A stretch of 64,000 nt of DNA from Benincasa hispida (lineage: Eukaryota > Streptophyta > Magnoliopsida > Cucurbitales > Cucurbitaceae): contig NC_052351.1 in NCBI RefSeq assembly GCF_009727055.1, positions 59,113,508-59,177,507 on the forward strand, read 5' to 3'. The notes beneath the pieces are model-generated. The model ran no database searches and was not told where the DNA came from. It was given only the letters and a program-made list of their open reading frames with translations. The translations under genes were made by a program, and so were the position numbers. Positions 46,228 to 56,656 of this stretch are shown in pieces. The first letter of the stretch is position 1; each line of letters begins with the position of its first letter.

Positions 46228-46285
46228 ATTAAAGCCTAGAATTATTGTCCATTTTTTTCAATTATTATCCGTTTTTTGTAAATAC

Positions 46286-48362
46286 TGTAACATCTCACAC
46301 TTTTTTTTATTTATTTATTAATAATGTAAAATTTTTCCTTTTTCAATAATTGTCCTTAGTTGAAGGGCATGTTTGGAATTTTGAATTTAAAATATAAGTG
46401 CGAGGATTTAAATGTTGTCGTGGAAATTCTTCAAAATTATTCAATTTGAAAAGTTATGGCAGGAATTAATTATTTTTGGAAAGAGGAAAGGAATTAAATA
46501 GTATAAAGTGGGTTAAGGAAATGATTTAATTAGAGATATACTATTTTCCTTATTATTATTATTATTATTATTATTAGTTTTTTTAAAATAACCCCCCCCC
46601 CCCCAATCTCCTTCATGCGTCTCTCCCTCACTCCTCGACCTCCATTGTTCCGCCGCCGCCTCAGTCACCCAACTTCGTCAGCCCCACAGACCGCGTCGTG
46701 TGACTCCCCCATACCCGCCTCTGTCCGTCCATTCGGAGTCACACCGATCTCGCCCAGCCGAAGGATTCATCCGTCCGAGTCGCCGTCGACTCTTCGTTTT
46801 GAACAGATCTTGGATTTAGGTAAGGTCAATGTTATGAGATGGATTTCTTGAAGTTTTTGACACCCATTGATTATTTGGATTAAATAATCATTTAATTCAT
46901 GTTTTGAAGGTTCTAAGTTGTCATTCGTTGGAATTTGACTTTGTTAGAAAGAGATTTTGGAGTCGAGATTTTGGAGTGGTTGTTAATCAAGTTCCTTGGG
47001 TAAGCTTTTGGGGTATTGTGGTTTTGAATCTGAAGTTTCACAATTATTGTTGGACTGGAATTTTATGATTGTATTCGTATGGTAGGGTCGTTATTTCCAA
47101 TCGAGGTCATCGTTTGGTTGTCGAGTTTATCTGTGGAATTTCAATTAAGGTAAGTAATCTTACCATTGGAACTGCCCACGGGCCAAGTTTTTTTTTTTAT
47201 TTGTATGCTCACGTGATAAGTGTAAGTTATAATAAATATTAGCATGTTGACTGATAGTATGACCTGAATCAAGTATGTTCTAGCACGGGTTCTATTTTGT
47301 TTAAAGATACACCTAGGTACTCGATCGTTTGTATATGATGGTATGTGGTTTCATATGTTGATATTTGATCTGCTAGTGTTGAGGCATACTTGCATGCTGT
47401 GGAATCATGATGTAAGGTATACAAGAATGTAGCATGATATGTTGTTAATAATTGTGTATGTGATGGAGCCATAGTATCAAGGATTTTCATGTATGTTCTA
47501 GAATTGTACAATGTTGATTCTTAGAACGTTAAGACTGTGTGAATATCCTCATTGATTAGTTAGATGCTCACCAGTTTATGTTTCCTTCGGGACTCACCAG
47601 TTTTGTGTTTCATTCGGGATTCACCAGTTTGTGTTTCATTCGGAATTCACCAGTTTTGTGTTTCCTTCGGGATTCACCAGTTTGTGTTTCCTTTGGGACT
47701 CACCAGTTTTGTGTTTCCCTCAGGATTCACTAGTTTGTGATTCCTTCGAGATTCACCAGTTTTGTGTTTCCTTCGGGATTCACCAGTTTATGTTTCCTTC
47801 GGGATTCACCAGTTTGTGTTCCCTTCGGGGTTCACCAGTTTTGTGGGCATACTTAACTACAATAGGATAGGACTCAGTTTCTCGTTTGTTCCATTTGTTT
47901 ATGTGCCATAGGTGGGTATCTAGAGGACATAGATGCCTAGCCTGACCTCAGTGGTGGGGTTACTTACTGAGTATTTCATGCTCATTCTTTCCTATGTTGA
48001 TGTTTCAGATAAGGGTAGAGATGCACCGGCGATGGCTCAGCGGAATTCGTGATCGTGCCACTGGGACTAGTTTTTACTCTTCCGCATCATGAGATTTAGA
48101 GTTCTTTTCATGATTCTCTTAATGTTTAGTTTTGATGTTTGAAACTTATTATTAAGAATTGTTTTTCATATGTATTTATTAACCTTTATGATTTATGGGT
48201 ACCCTATTATTTTTTTTAACAATTGCATTTAATAAATGTCTTTTGAACTTCTCTTGTTTTAATTAGCATTTATTTCAAATAACTGAGCGTCCTTTTAAAT
48301 TCTATGCATGCATTTATTTTAGTAACGACCTAACCTAAGTCCTAGGGGGTCAGGTCGTTACA
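46286..48362. mobile_element. Gypsy-type solo LTR inside the CACTA element
   Basis: Ends form an inverted pair, TGTAAC at 46286 and GTTACA at 48362, over about 2.08 kb. No primer site or polypurine tract. GC-rich stretch at 46610-46810 after an ATT microsatellite and a C-run (46592-46604). Flanks show AATAC immediately on the left (46281-46285) and four bases away on the right (48367-48371), so the target duplication is imperfect. A frame at 46615-46851 lies in the GC-rich part and has no family resemblance. Confidence 0.75.
47566..47842 (+). repeat. 27/28-bp minisatellite, about 10 units
   Basis: Units of GATTCACCAGTTTTGTGTTT followed by CCTTCGG, alternating between TTTGTG and TTTTGTG forms. 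Confidence 0.92.
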
Positions 48363-49595
48363 GTTAAATACCATGTCCGTTTTTTTCAATTATTGTCCGT
48401 GTATTCAATATAATTAATGTCCAATCCATTTTTAATGTCGATAAAAAAGTTAAAAATGACATGTCCTCAAAACCAAGGTAATCAACCTGTCCATGCACAA
48501 AATAAATTCTTAATTGCTTTCACAAATCTATAATAATTAGTCACAAAAGAGGAATTGAATGATAATTTAACTCTAAAACCAAGGTAATCAACAAATTACC
48601 AAAATTCATAAGGGTTACATAGTAAAATTAAAATTTTGTTAGATCCAAACAACTTTTATTGGTGTATAAAACAAGAGCGAGAACTTACTTTTAAACTATA
48701 AAATACAAACTAAAACTTGTAAATACCTCCCCCCCCCCCCCCTCAAAAAAAAAAAAAGAAAAACAAAATCAAAATTGCACACACACTTTTTCCATTATAT
48801 AGTGTTTTCCAAATAGTCTTTCAATTGCTCCTTCGTTATGTTTCTCTCCACCATCCACCATAGATTTGATCCAAATCGAAAGCATGACTTCCTGCAAGTA
48901 GAGAAAATAGGCAAACACATATATAAGAATTCAATTACCCCACACAAAGAATTTTTGAAATTCAAGCTAGGGAACTATGAAAAGATAACACGGGAATTTA
49001 TGATTTCGAGTATTCATGGGAATTTGCAAAGAAGACCAAGATATCATGTTCTGTTATAAACAAACCACACAGAAGCTCGAATCACATAATAAAAATCCAA
49101 AATATGCCAAAACATAAGCATAAGCATACAAAAGAGGAAAGGAGGAAATTAGCATCTCCAACTAAAAAGTTTTACATTATCCATATAACTAAAAAGTAAA
49201 AAGCCCCCTAAAGCAACACCAAAACTTCAAGCAACTAAAAAGCACACCAAACAAATACAAGAATTCAATCAAATGAAACCATAAAAAACATCTCCAACTA
49301 AAAGATGCTATCGAGGGTCAATCCTAGATTATCCAAACAAGATTCCAAACAAATCAATTATGATCTCAACATCTTCTTTTCATTTAATAGGAAACTACGC
49401 ACAATATTAATAATACTTTAAAATGTAAAAAGGGTGATAAAGCATCAATCTGAAAGAGGCCAATGGAACTACTGAAAAGATGGAAGCCTAAAAAATAGTT
49501 TTAAAAAAATGAGTGATGTTTGTATTTATGGTTTCTATGGAACTACATTAATTCCTCCCATTAAAAGAAAAAAGTATACCATGTAAAAATTTTAT
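48363..49595. other. CACTA body, unassigned sequence
   Basis: Begins with CACTA-like sequence (TTAATGTCGATAAAAAAG near 48433). A C-run followed by an A-run lies at 48728-48760. On the minus strand a possible exon (about 48785-48893) follows a pyrimidine tract and TTGCAG; its product was not recognised. The rest is AT-rich without a gene. Confidence 0.5.
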
Positions 49596-50375
49596 TGGGT
49601 TTGGGTGCCGGATGCTAGTGGTCGGTTTTCTATCGCTAGTGCTTGGGAGAGTATACGTCCTCATCGCCCTAGGGTGTCATGAGCTGGTTTTTTGTGGGCA
49701 GGAGATGGTGTTCCGCGTCACTCCTTTTGTGCATGGTTAGTAGTGAGGGACAGGTTGGGTACGTGGGATTGGTTGAGGAGTTGGGATGTGTTGTCAAAAC
49801 GGGAGTATCTTTTGTGTGGGGGAGGTTTGGAGTCGCGGGTTCATTTATTTTTTTAGTGTGGTTTTGGGAGAGAGGTGTGGTCTAGTGTGTTGCGTCAATT
49901 GGGTTTGACACATCGGGTGGCTGGTTGGGATGTAGAGTTGAGTTGGTTGTGCCGAATGGGGTCAGGTAAGGGGGTGCGTAGTAAGTTATTCCGTATTTTC
50001 TAGTGTACTTCCATATACTACATCTGGCAAGAGCATAATCGGCGGCTGATGGAGGTCGACCGAGGTCGGTGTCTGCTCTGGTTCACCTTATGGTCTCTAC
50101 GGTTCGTGCTCGAGCTACTTCCTGGCAGGTTGACCTTCTTGGTCTTATCTAGTGTGTGTACGGATGTTTTTCCTTTTTGAACTTCACGTTGTTCTCTATT
50201 TTGCTGTAGCCCCTAGTTTGTGGGGTTTTGGGTTCTTTTCTCTGTCTTTCACCTTGGGTTTTTATCCTGTTGGCTTTGTTTTGGTTTTATTGCCTTGTCT
50301 TTACTTGTGCTTTGTGATCCCAGACTATGGGATCCCCTTTGTTGTTGTATAATAATATCACCTATTCTAAAAAAA
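49596..50375 (+). pseudogene. LINE (L1-type) ORF2 tail, zf-RVT domain
   Basis: The frame from 49596 reads WVWVPDASGRFSIASAWESI, then GDGVPRHSFCAWLVVRDRLG and YLLCGGGLESRVHLFF, the reverse-transcriptase zinc-binding domain at the C-terminus of plant L1-type ORF2. IYYIWQEHNRRL near 50020 is the usual end motif. Stops interrupt it at TGA (49680) and TAG (49855). A short 3' tail ends in an A-run near 50367-50375. All upstream RT and endonuclease sequence is missing, as in typical 5'-truncated LINE insertions. No target duplication was identified. Confidence 0.85.
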
Positions 50376-50554
50376 ATTATGGAAAGAGAACTCCCAAGAG
50401 ATGATTGTAATTATAGTCTCAAAAAAAAAAAACACTAGTAAAGAATTGTAACCAAAAAATGTTGTTAGGTATGCTAGATTAGGCCCAGAAACATGAATCA
50501 AAATAATATTCATAACATGAAACGAGCAACAGAAGCCAGATTAAAATAATAGAC

Positions 50555-50926
50555 CTTTCTTCAACCTCAGGCTTTAAATTGGGATAACCTATTTGACGTC
50601 GTGATGTGTTAAAAATCTATTTTTGAAATCAATAAAAAAAAGAAAACATAAAGAGTACGAAGCAAATAAACGACCTTTAAGCCTGAGCCATGCGTGCATC
50701 ATCTCGTGAGTCAAGATAGATCCTGTCAATAACTTGAAATGAAGAAGTTACTTCACAGTCCTTTTGAAGAACATAATACACATCAAAATGTGTACTTGGA
50801 TACTTTGACAAGGAAACCATATAAAACGAGAATAGCAGTAACTTCACATCAACGGATTAATCTATAAGTCTCTGTAAACAGGTCGACTATACAGTAGCCT
50901 GTGCCAATCCTCGGCCTCTTTGAGAT
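50555..50926 (-). pseudogene. DA1: DA1-family peptidase gene fragment, three exons
   Basis: Minus-strand exons with splice sites: 50926-50818 reads RPRIGTGYCIVDLFTETYRL, IR, a stop where Arg is expected, then CEVTAILVLYG. Exon 50722-50675 reads GSILTHEMMHAWLRLK with the HEMMH zinc-peptidase motif. Exon 50588-50555 completes G and reads YPNLKPEVEE. Donor GT and acceptor AG flank these junctions, and codons join in phase (AAAG|GTTATCCC). DA1 is a ubiquitin-activated peptidase that limits plant organ and seed size; LIM and UIM parts are absent here. Introns are kept, so capture was at the DNA level. The in-frame TGA shows it is not a functional DA1. Confidence 0.8.
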
Positions 50927-51269
50927 CTGTAGATTTTGTTGAGAATATAATAACATACCACATTGAACAAATTAAATTTGTGTAATTGGAAATAGATAAA
51001 TATCTAAGATATGAGAAATGTCATACAATAGCTTCATCAAGTAAAAGATAACTAGTGTCTCTTGGCTGCATCAATTAAAAAGTTAGTTCTGAGTCCAACT
51101 ACAACCAACTGATGTGTGGAAAGCAATGATCAAATAGTTGTTTCACATCGAGTTCAAACCAAGATGACAAGAGCTATTTTCTAAAGATATTGTTTCTTCC
51201 TAATATGCACATGTGACTGGTAGAAGGGGAGGGGGTAAACACAATGAGACAAAAAATAATTTCGAAAAG

Positions 51270-52177
51270 TACCTCCATTCTTTCACAACTACAACATCTC
51301 GGAGTTCCATCTTTTTCAATTCAATAGTTGTTGGAGGGTTGTTGTTGCCATTTGAGTACACAAAGACTTAAGCTTGTCACATCACATCGTCCGAACTAGC
51401 CTAGCACAGATTCAAGCATAGCTAAACTAAAATAAACATGACCGAAAGAGTGAAGAAAGATCGTCTAGCAACATTGAATAAAAGCCAAAAACAAGAATGA
51501 AGAGAAAACAACATTTAAAATTTTGAAAGTTAATCATTCGTATCAATATGTAATCTTTTATATGAAATTCAACTTTCTACATACATTCAAGTCCAAAGCT
51601 ACAAAATCATTTATATCAGTGAATGAAAGTACCTGCAAGGAGAATATATCAAGAATGTTTATCACTCAACATTGCTACAGCAAGGAAGACAGCCTTCGCA
51701 ATTTTGAAATGAAATAATTCCATTGCATATGAAATACAAGCACCACAAAAATCATGCGCAACTAGGATAACCTGCATAAGTTAAGAAGATAAAAGAAATT
51801 CAGCTTCGAGGGAGTCAACTGCAAAATACAATAGCTTAATCAAAAAATAGACAATCAAAATTGAAAAACCTATCTCAATAACATTTTTTTATCAAAGTAT
51901 ATATATATATTTAGTAAATTGGGTTAAAAGGATGGAAACCTTTTCGCCAGCAGGAAGCTTTTCAAGGACATCCGTGAGTGGCTGCACATATTGCGAGAGA
52001 TCTGTGATGTTGTTTAGATCAAATGAATGAATTCCTGAACTAGTTAAGTTTATCATCATAGCTCTATAGCCTGCTTCTTCAAGAAGAGCAATAGTTTTTA
52101 TACCAACACCAAGCACCAAAACCACCTCCATGGACAAGAACAAAGTGATTTGTTTCCAAGTCATCTAGCTTTAAATC
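51270..52177 (-). pseudogene. Methylesterase (MES11-like) gene fragment
   Basis: Minus-strand exons of an alpha/beta-hydrolase of the plant MES family. Exon 52177-51940: LKLDDLETNHFVLVHGGGFG, AWCWYK, a one-base insertion frameshift, then TIALLEEAGYR and LEKLPAGEK. Exon from 51771 to about 51655: VILVAHDFCGACISYAMELF then KIAKAVFLAVAML; family members have GHDFGG here. Exon about 51368-51270: VFVYSNGNNNPPTTIELKK. AG/GT borders are present at the clear junctions. The first exon and the C-terminal catalytic His region are missing. MES enzymes hydrolyse methyl esters of plant hormones. The frameshift and losses make it a pseudogene. Confidence 0.8.
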
Positions 52178-53330
52178 CTGTCAATTTGAAACTTATTAGA
52201 ACCATAAATGCTTTTGGCAGGAAACTCAAAAAATAACCTTTTGGAACAATATGTGAAAAAGACAAACAATCAACAAAACTCTATTGATAATTTGAACAAT
52301 CCAATTAGTTTGTTAGAAACTTGACACAGAAGTTCATCTATACAAACGCCATTGATTCCTATGTCCATTATATTAGTGCACTAATTCTGATTCTAAATTG
52401 AAATTGTAAGAATTAGAGACGTACAGATATATAATTAATTCATCATGTATAATTTGAAAAAGGAAAACGAAACAGTTAGTAAACAAAAATTAAGACTATC
52501 ATTCTTTCCCCCTCTGTTAGCCAAAATTAATTTTCAATTATCCTCCTTGTAGTTTAAATAAGTCTACATTTAACATACAGTTGCAACAAAGTTGTTCATT
52601 AAATATAGCTTGGGAAAACAATAATTCATTTCATCGTACTTTGAACGATTATAATCTTTAAAAGCTCTCATTAGGGTCCAATCGATTAAACTTCCCACTA
52701 AAATTGGTCCAAAACTGACCCAAAAACAATCCAGTTCTCACACAGACAAAATTGAAATTCCCCAAACACAATGCACAATTTCACAATCCACTTAAATTTC
52801 AATCAACACTCATCCATCAACAATCAAAAATTGAATCCCCGATCATCCGTACCAATCACAGTCACACAATCAAGTTCAAAACTCAATTAACGTGATTAAC
52901 AAGCTATTAAGGTTGAAGGAGAGGGTCAGTGAGGGAGAGAGCTCGAGAACTCGAACTCCGTGGCAAGGCATTCCAATTCTTCTTACCAGAGGTCAGCTAC
53001 CGGAGCGAAGTAGAGCGATCAAACGACACAGGAAAATCGAGTGGACGTTTTTGGAAAAACACTGCCACTACCTTCAAAAGCCTACTCTAAAGTCAGCGAG
53101 TCTCCGATCTTCTCTCTCTGCGAAGAGCGCATTCGAGACCATCGGTTGCTGGAAATGAACAATAAGGGGGGTCAGGGAAGGTGTTGGTTGGATGCTTGGG
53201 CAGGTTGTGGGTTTCACGTGGAAGGATGAAAGGAGTCGCATTGGAAGGGTTTTGCGTGGGTTATGGGTAAGTGGAAGTCTGGGTATGAAAGGAAAAAGAA
53301 AATAGGGGAGAGAGGAAGTGGGAAATGAAA
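52178..53330. other. CACTA body: intron-like and GC-richer 5' region
   Basis: 52178-52880 is AT-rich, consistent with an intron or upstream part of the captured minus-strand gene. 52890-53280 is richer in GC and CpG and, on the minus strand, resembles a plant 5' untranslated exon (pyrimidine- and TCTC-rich). Short plus-strand frames at 52892-53229 show no resemblance to known families. A G-run lies at 53336-53356. Confidence 0.45.
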
Positions 53331-53397
53331 AAAAAAGGGGGGAGGGGGGGGGGGGAAGAAAATTGGTTTTATTTTTTTTAAAAAAAAAAAATTTGAA

Positions 53398-53500
53398 TCT
53401 TTAATGTCAGTTTTAAACCGACATTAAAGATCCATTTTTTTTAAAAATACAAAACTGACATTATACATCCAGTTTCACTTTTTCCAACCGACTTTAAAGC
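53398..53500. repeat. CACTA right subterminal repeats
   Basis: TTTAATGTCAGTTTTAAACC and GACATTAAAG, then CCAACCGACTTTAAAGCC, mirrored forms of the left-end motifs. Confidence 0.85.
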
Positions 53501-53520
53501 CTAAAATTTTTGTAATGAAC

Positions 53521-54052
53521 CCTTCACCCTATAGTTGTTGTACACTACATATAATTAAACTTGCACATTTGTCAAGTAATTCTATCTTTCCTTATTTTGA
53601 TAACTGTGTTTGTATCACAGAATTTCTACCCAAGAATGCTGTTATGACTATATATTAATTTATAATTAATTCAATATAATTTGAACTAATTGTTAAAATA
53701 GATATATTTTATTATGTAAATATTGGGTGTGTATAATTATAATTTCTATTGTTGGATAGGTTGTTCCTTGTTTTAAGTAAATATCTTTTATACTTTTTGC
53801 ATATATATGGGATTAAAGTTAATGGAAAGGTAAGGATGATCTTACATGGTATCTGGTTAGGTTAAATATTTTTCATTACTTTCCTATTTTATTTTTTTTT
53901 TCCTTCCTAATTGTTTCATCTTCTTCAACCATTTGGGTAGGATTTTCAACCGCCCCTCTAGGTTTTCACATTGCCTATTTGCCACTGTCGATATACCCTG
54001 GTTTCACATCTAAGCCACTATCATGCCACCGATTTCCCGTCTGAGTCGTCGC
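53521..54052. other. Spacer, no gene seen
   Basis: AT-rich sequence between the CACTA element and the next LTR. No frame, repeat pair or known motif was recognised. Confidence 0.6.
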
Positions 54053-54526
54053 TAAAGGAACTCATTTTACAGAGAACTTTTGAGCGGAAGCGAATCGTCC
54101 AAATCCCATTTCGATTGAATGCATACATTGACAGTAAAATAGACAGATTACGCATAAAACATAAATTACAGAATGCTTTCTAACAATAAACAAAAGTTCA
54201 AGAAATTATACCTTTGAAGAACCCTTCTTCGCGTTAATTCCTCGAACGTTCACGAATGCGTCGAACAAGCACAAACCCACCCCTCATGAACAAATAGCAA
54301 CCAAGCTCAAACCAAAAGAGGACACTACCACTTTGATACCTTGGTATTCTTGGTGTGAGATAGAAGCGGTGGGCTCTAGCTATTTTGGTTAGGAGGGCGT
54401 TTTGGAGTTGGAGGAAGACGATCAAGGAAGACAACAGTCTATCACATAGATAAGTCTCTTGAGCATTTAGTTAACTGAGTCTATCACAAAGGCACTCAAG
54501 GTTGTCGTGTAAAGTCTTAATCGTGT
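54053..54526 (-). mobile_element. Copia LTR, minus orientation, left piece
   Basis: On the minus strand GAAGAAGGGTTCTTCAAAGG matches the D LTR near 40960-40980, followed by TTCCGCTCAAA as near the end of that LTR. The left end TAAAGGAACTC is the decayed TGAAGGAACTC terminus. The LTR is interrupted after 54531 by the Athila-type element and resumes at 60019. Confidence 0.8.
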
Positions 54527-54673
54527 AACACTGGTGACGTGAAATTAACCACCAAAAACTTGATGGCTAAAATCATGTGGGACGCAATATGCGATGCATG
54601 TCTTAAGGTATGCGTTGATACTCTTGCGTCGGTGGTCATGCGTTGGAATGAAAATATGCGTTACACTTGTATG

Positions 54674-54860
54674 CGATGACCATGTGTTCCTATCACAAGT
54701 TTTCTTGCGCTCACACCAAGTATAAAGCGAACGCAAGTTTCTCGGGTGATCCGAGATCGAACTCAGNCGATGACCATGTGTTCCTATCACAAGTTTTCTT
54801 GCGCTCACACCAAGTATAAAGCGAACGCAAGTTTCTCGGGTGATCCGAGATCGAACTCAG
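54674..54860 (+). repeat. Exact 93-bp repeat around a single N
   Basis: 54674-54766 and 54768-54860 are identical, separated by one n (54767). The matching place in the other LTR (about 58165-58260) has one copy. Confidence 0.95.
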
Positions 54861-56224
54861 GGACTTGTAACTAAATGTATACGTTAATGTGTCTTCGGTG
54901 GATGAATAAAAGAATAATGGGGGTTGTAAGCTAACCACTACTGCTACTTCTAACTAACAGACAAAGCATTGGAAGTATGAATGAGAGGTATAGACACGGC
55001 AACTGTTGACGCATAGTAAAATGCGTGGAAAATAGATAAAATGTGAGGATGTCTTCATCGCAACCCTAAGCTTGACCGCAAGGGCAACCTCAACCAATGC
55101 AAACTAATGCGATCATGCCATACACACCAGCCGCAAATGCACGTGATTTGTAATAGAAAACAGAACTTATTTCTAAGTCTCCATTCTTGCCTATGCAATC
55201 TTAATCTAGCTCTCCTGAGTCTCAATTCTAACCTAGCTCTTCAAGTCTTAGATTCTTTCTTTAGATTCTCTCCCAAGTAGCTCTAAAGGTGTGTTGGACG
55301 CATGCATAAGACAAGGTAACCACAAAAGCCTGGTTGACGTAAGATTATTCCTATTCCTAGTGAACACTTGCTTACATTGCTTAATGCGACCAACCACTTG
55401 CCCTCCCGGGCAGTTAGTTGCTGTTGATTTTACTCATAGACAAGCATTGTGTCTGCCTATAGACAGGCATTGCTACAGCTTCACACTAAGCAAATAAGGT
55501 TTTCTCACACACTCACACAACGCACACCTCCCGGTGGTTTGCTACATGCTTCATATTCCTATGCCGCATGACTAAGTATGCGATACTCTAGCAATCTTAC
55601 TCAATGATGCGATGAAGTTAAGCATGCTAAGTAAAGGAAGATGGAGATGGAATTGAAGGAAATATAGAAATGCATTGATCACAAAATGTATTAATCCTTT
55701 AAGCCAAAATGTAATACAATACAATATAAGAAAAGAAGAGAAAATGAAAGGACTAGCTGGAAGCAATGTCTTGCTTCCAGCAGATGTGTGTCAAGGCTGC
55801 CGGTGGTGCCATGGATGGGCGGTGGAGCAGACTCTCTCGAGCTCTAACTCCGACAAAGGCTCCGATCGTCACTCGGAATGGATGAAGGAGAAGAAGAACT
55901 CTCAAGCTTTCCTCTCACACATTCGTCTGGATCACAAGGATCTGCCCTAAGGCAAGCCTCAGGCGAAAAACCGTGGATTCTTTGAAATTCTGCTCAGCGG
56001 CTTCTATTTATAGAGCTTGATCGCCGACAGCATTAATGGACCTGCTTTGATTCTGACATTCTCGGCGTGTTGGTCCTTTTCTGAATTCTCTGCTGCTAAC
56101 GGCGTGGTAGGTGAAATGTCAACATCATCTTTTGATTTTCTTGAGATATGCGTTGATGTTTGCATTCCACCAACCTTGCATTCATCCCACTATTATGGTC
56201 ATCATCCTGTAGCCGCAATGTTGC

Positions 56225-56345
56225 AATGACCGCATTCGCTTGATTACTGCAACTTCTACACGATGACTGCAATCGCTTGATTACCGCAACTTCTACACGA
56301 TGACCGCAATCGCTTGACGATCGCAACTCCTATGCGATGGACGCA
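56225..56345 (+). repeat. Short tandem repeat in Athila-type LTR
   Basis: About three units containing ATTACCGCAACTTCTACACG and ATGACCGCAATCGCTTG; the other LTR (59630-59710) has fewer units. Confidence 0.8.
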
Positions 56346-56656
56346 TGCGATTGATTACCACAACACCCATGCATTGAACATTTGTGTTCGTCTTTGCGAT
56401 GGAGAAATTCTCCGCATGCGGTCGTCTTTGTGATAGCCCGACTTCCGCTTATGCGCTCGCATCCTGCATTAGCTATAAAGATAGACAATTAAATGCATAA
56501 TAATGCATAATAGTGGGTTAGCCGAGATTCTTAATGTTGAACGACACAAACTTATTTTCTCATGAATTCCTAACATAATTGTCGTATATTCTACTTAACA
56601 GCCCTCATAATTCTAAATAAAAGGCCTAAGATGACGTGCATTTCTACATGTCATCA

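Larger units (their letters stand above)
46063..53517. mobile_element. CACTA transposon carrying host gene fragments
   Basis: The left terminus CACTACAAGAATTCTGGGC pairs, in reverse, with CATTACAAAAATTTTAGGC at the right end. The three-base target duplication AAC is at 46060-46062 and 53518-53520, as expected for CACTA. Both ends carry subterminal TTTAATGTCGGTT/AACCGACATTAAAG repeats. The 7.45-kb body has no visible transposase and contains a gypsy solo LTR, a LINE tail and fragments of DA1-type and MES-type genes with introns. It therefore looks like a non-autonomous, gene-capturing CACTA. The right terminus has decayed (CACTA to CATTA). Confidence 0.88.
54532..56656 (-). repeat. 3' LTR of the Athila-type element
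   Basis: About 2.1 kb; contains the 93-bp repeat around an N. Numerous TGCGAT/ATGCGT words throughout. Differs from the 58026-60018 copy by substitutions and several indels. Confidence 0.88.

Noticed and set aside
46615..46851. GC-rich frame MRLSLTPRPPLFRRR...
   Set aside because: Low-complexity Pro/Arg/Ser frame in LTR sequence with no family resemblance.
47631..47870. Frame of repeated FPSGFTSL units
   Set aside because: Translation of a minisatellite in a solo LTR.
46281..48371. AATAC duplication around the gypsy solo LTR
   Set aside because: The right copy is four bases away from the LTR end, so it is suggestive only.
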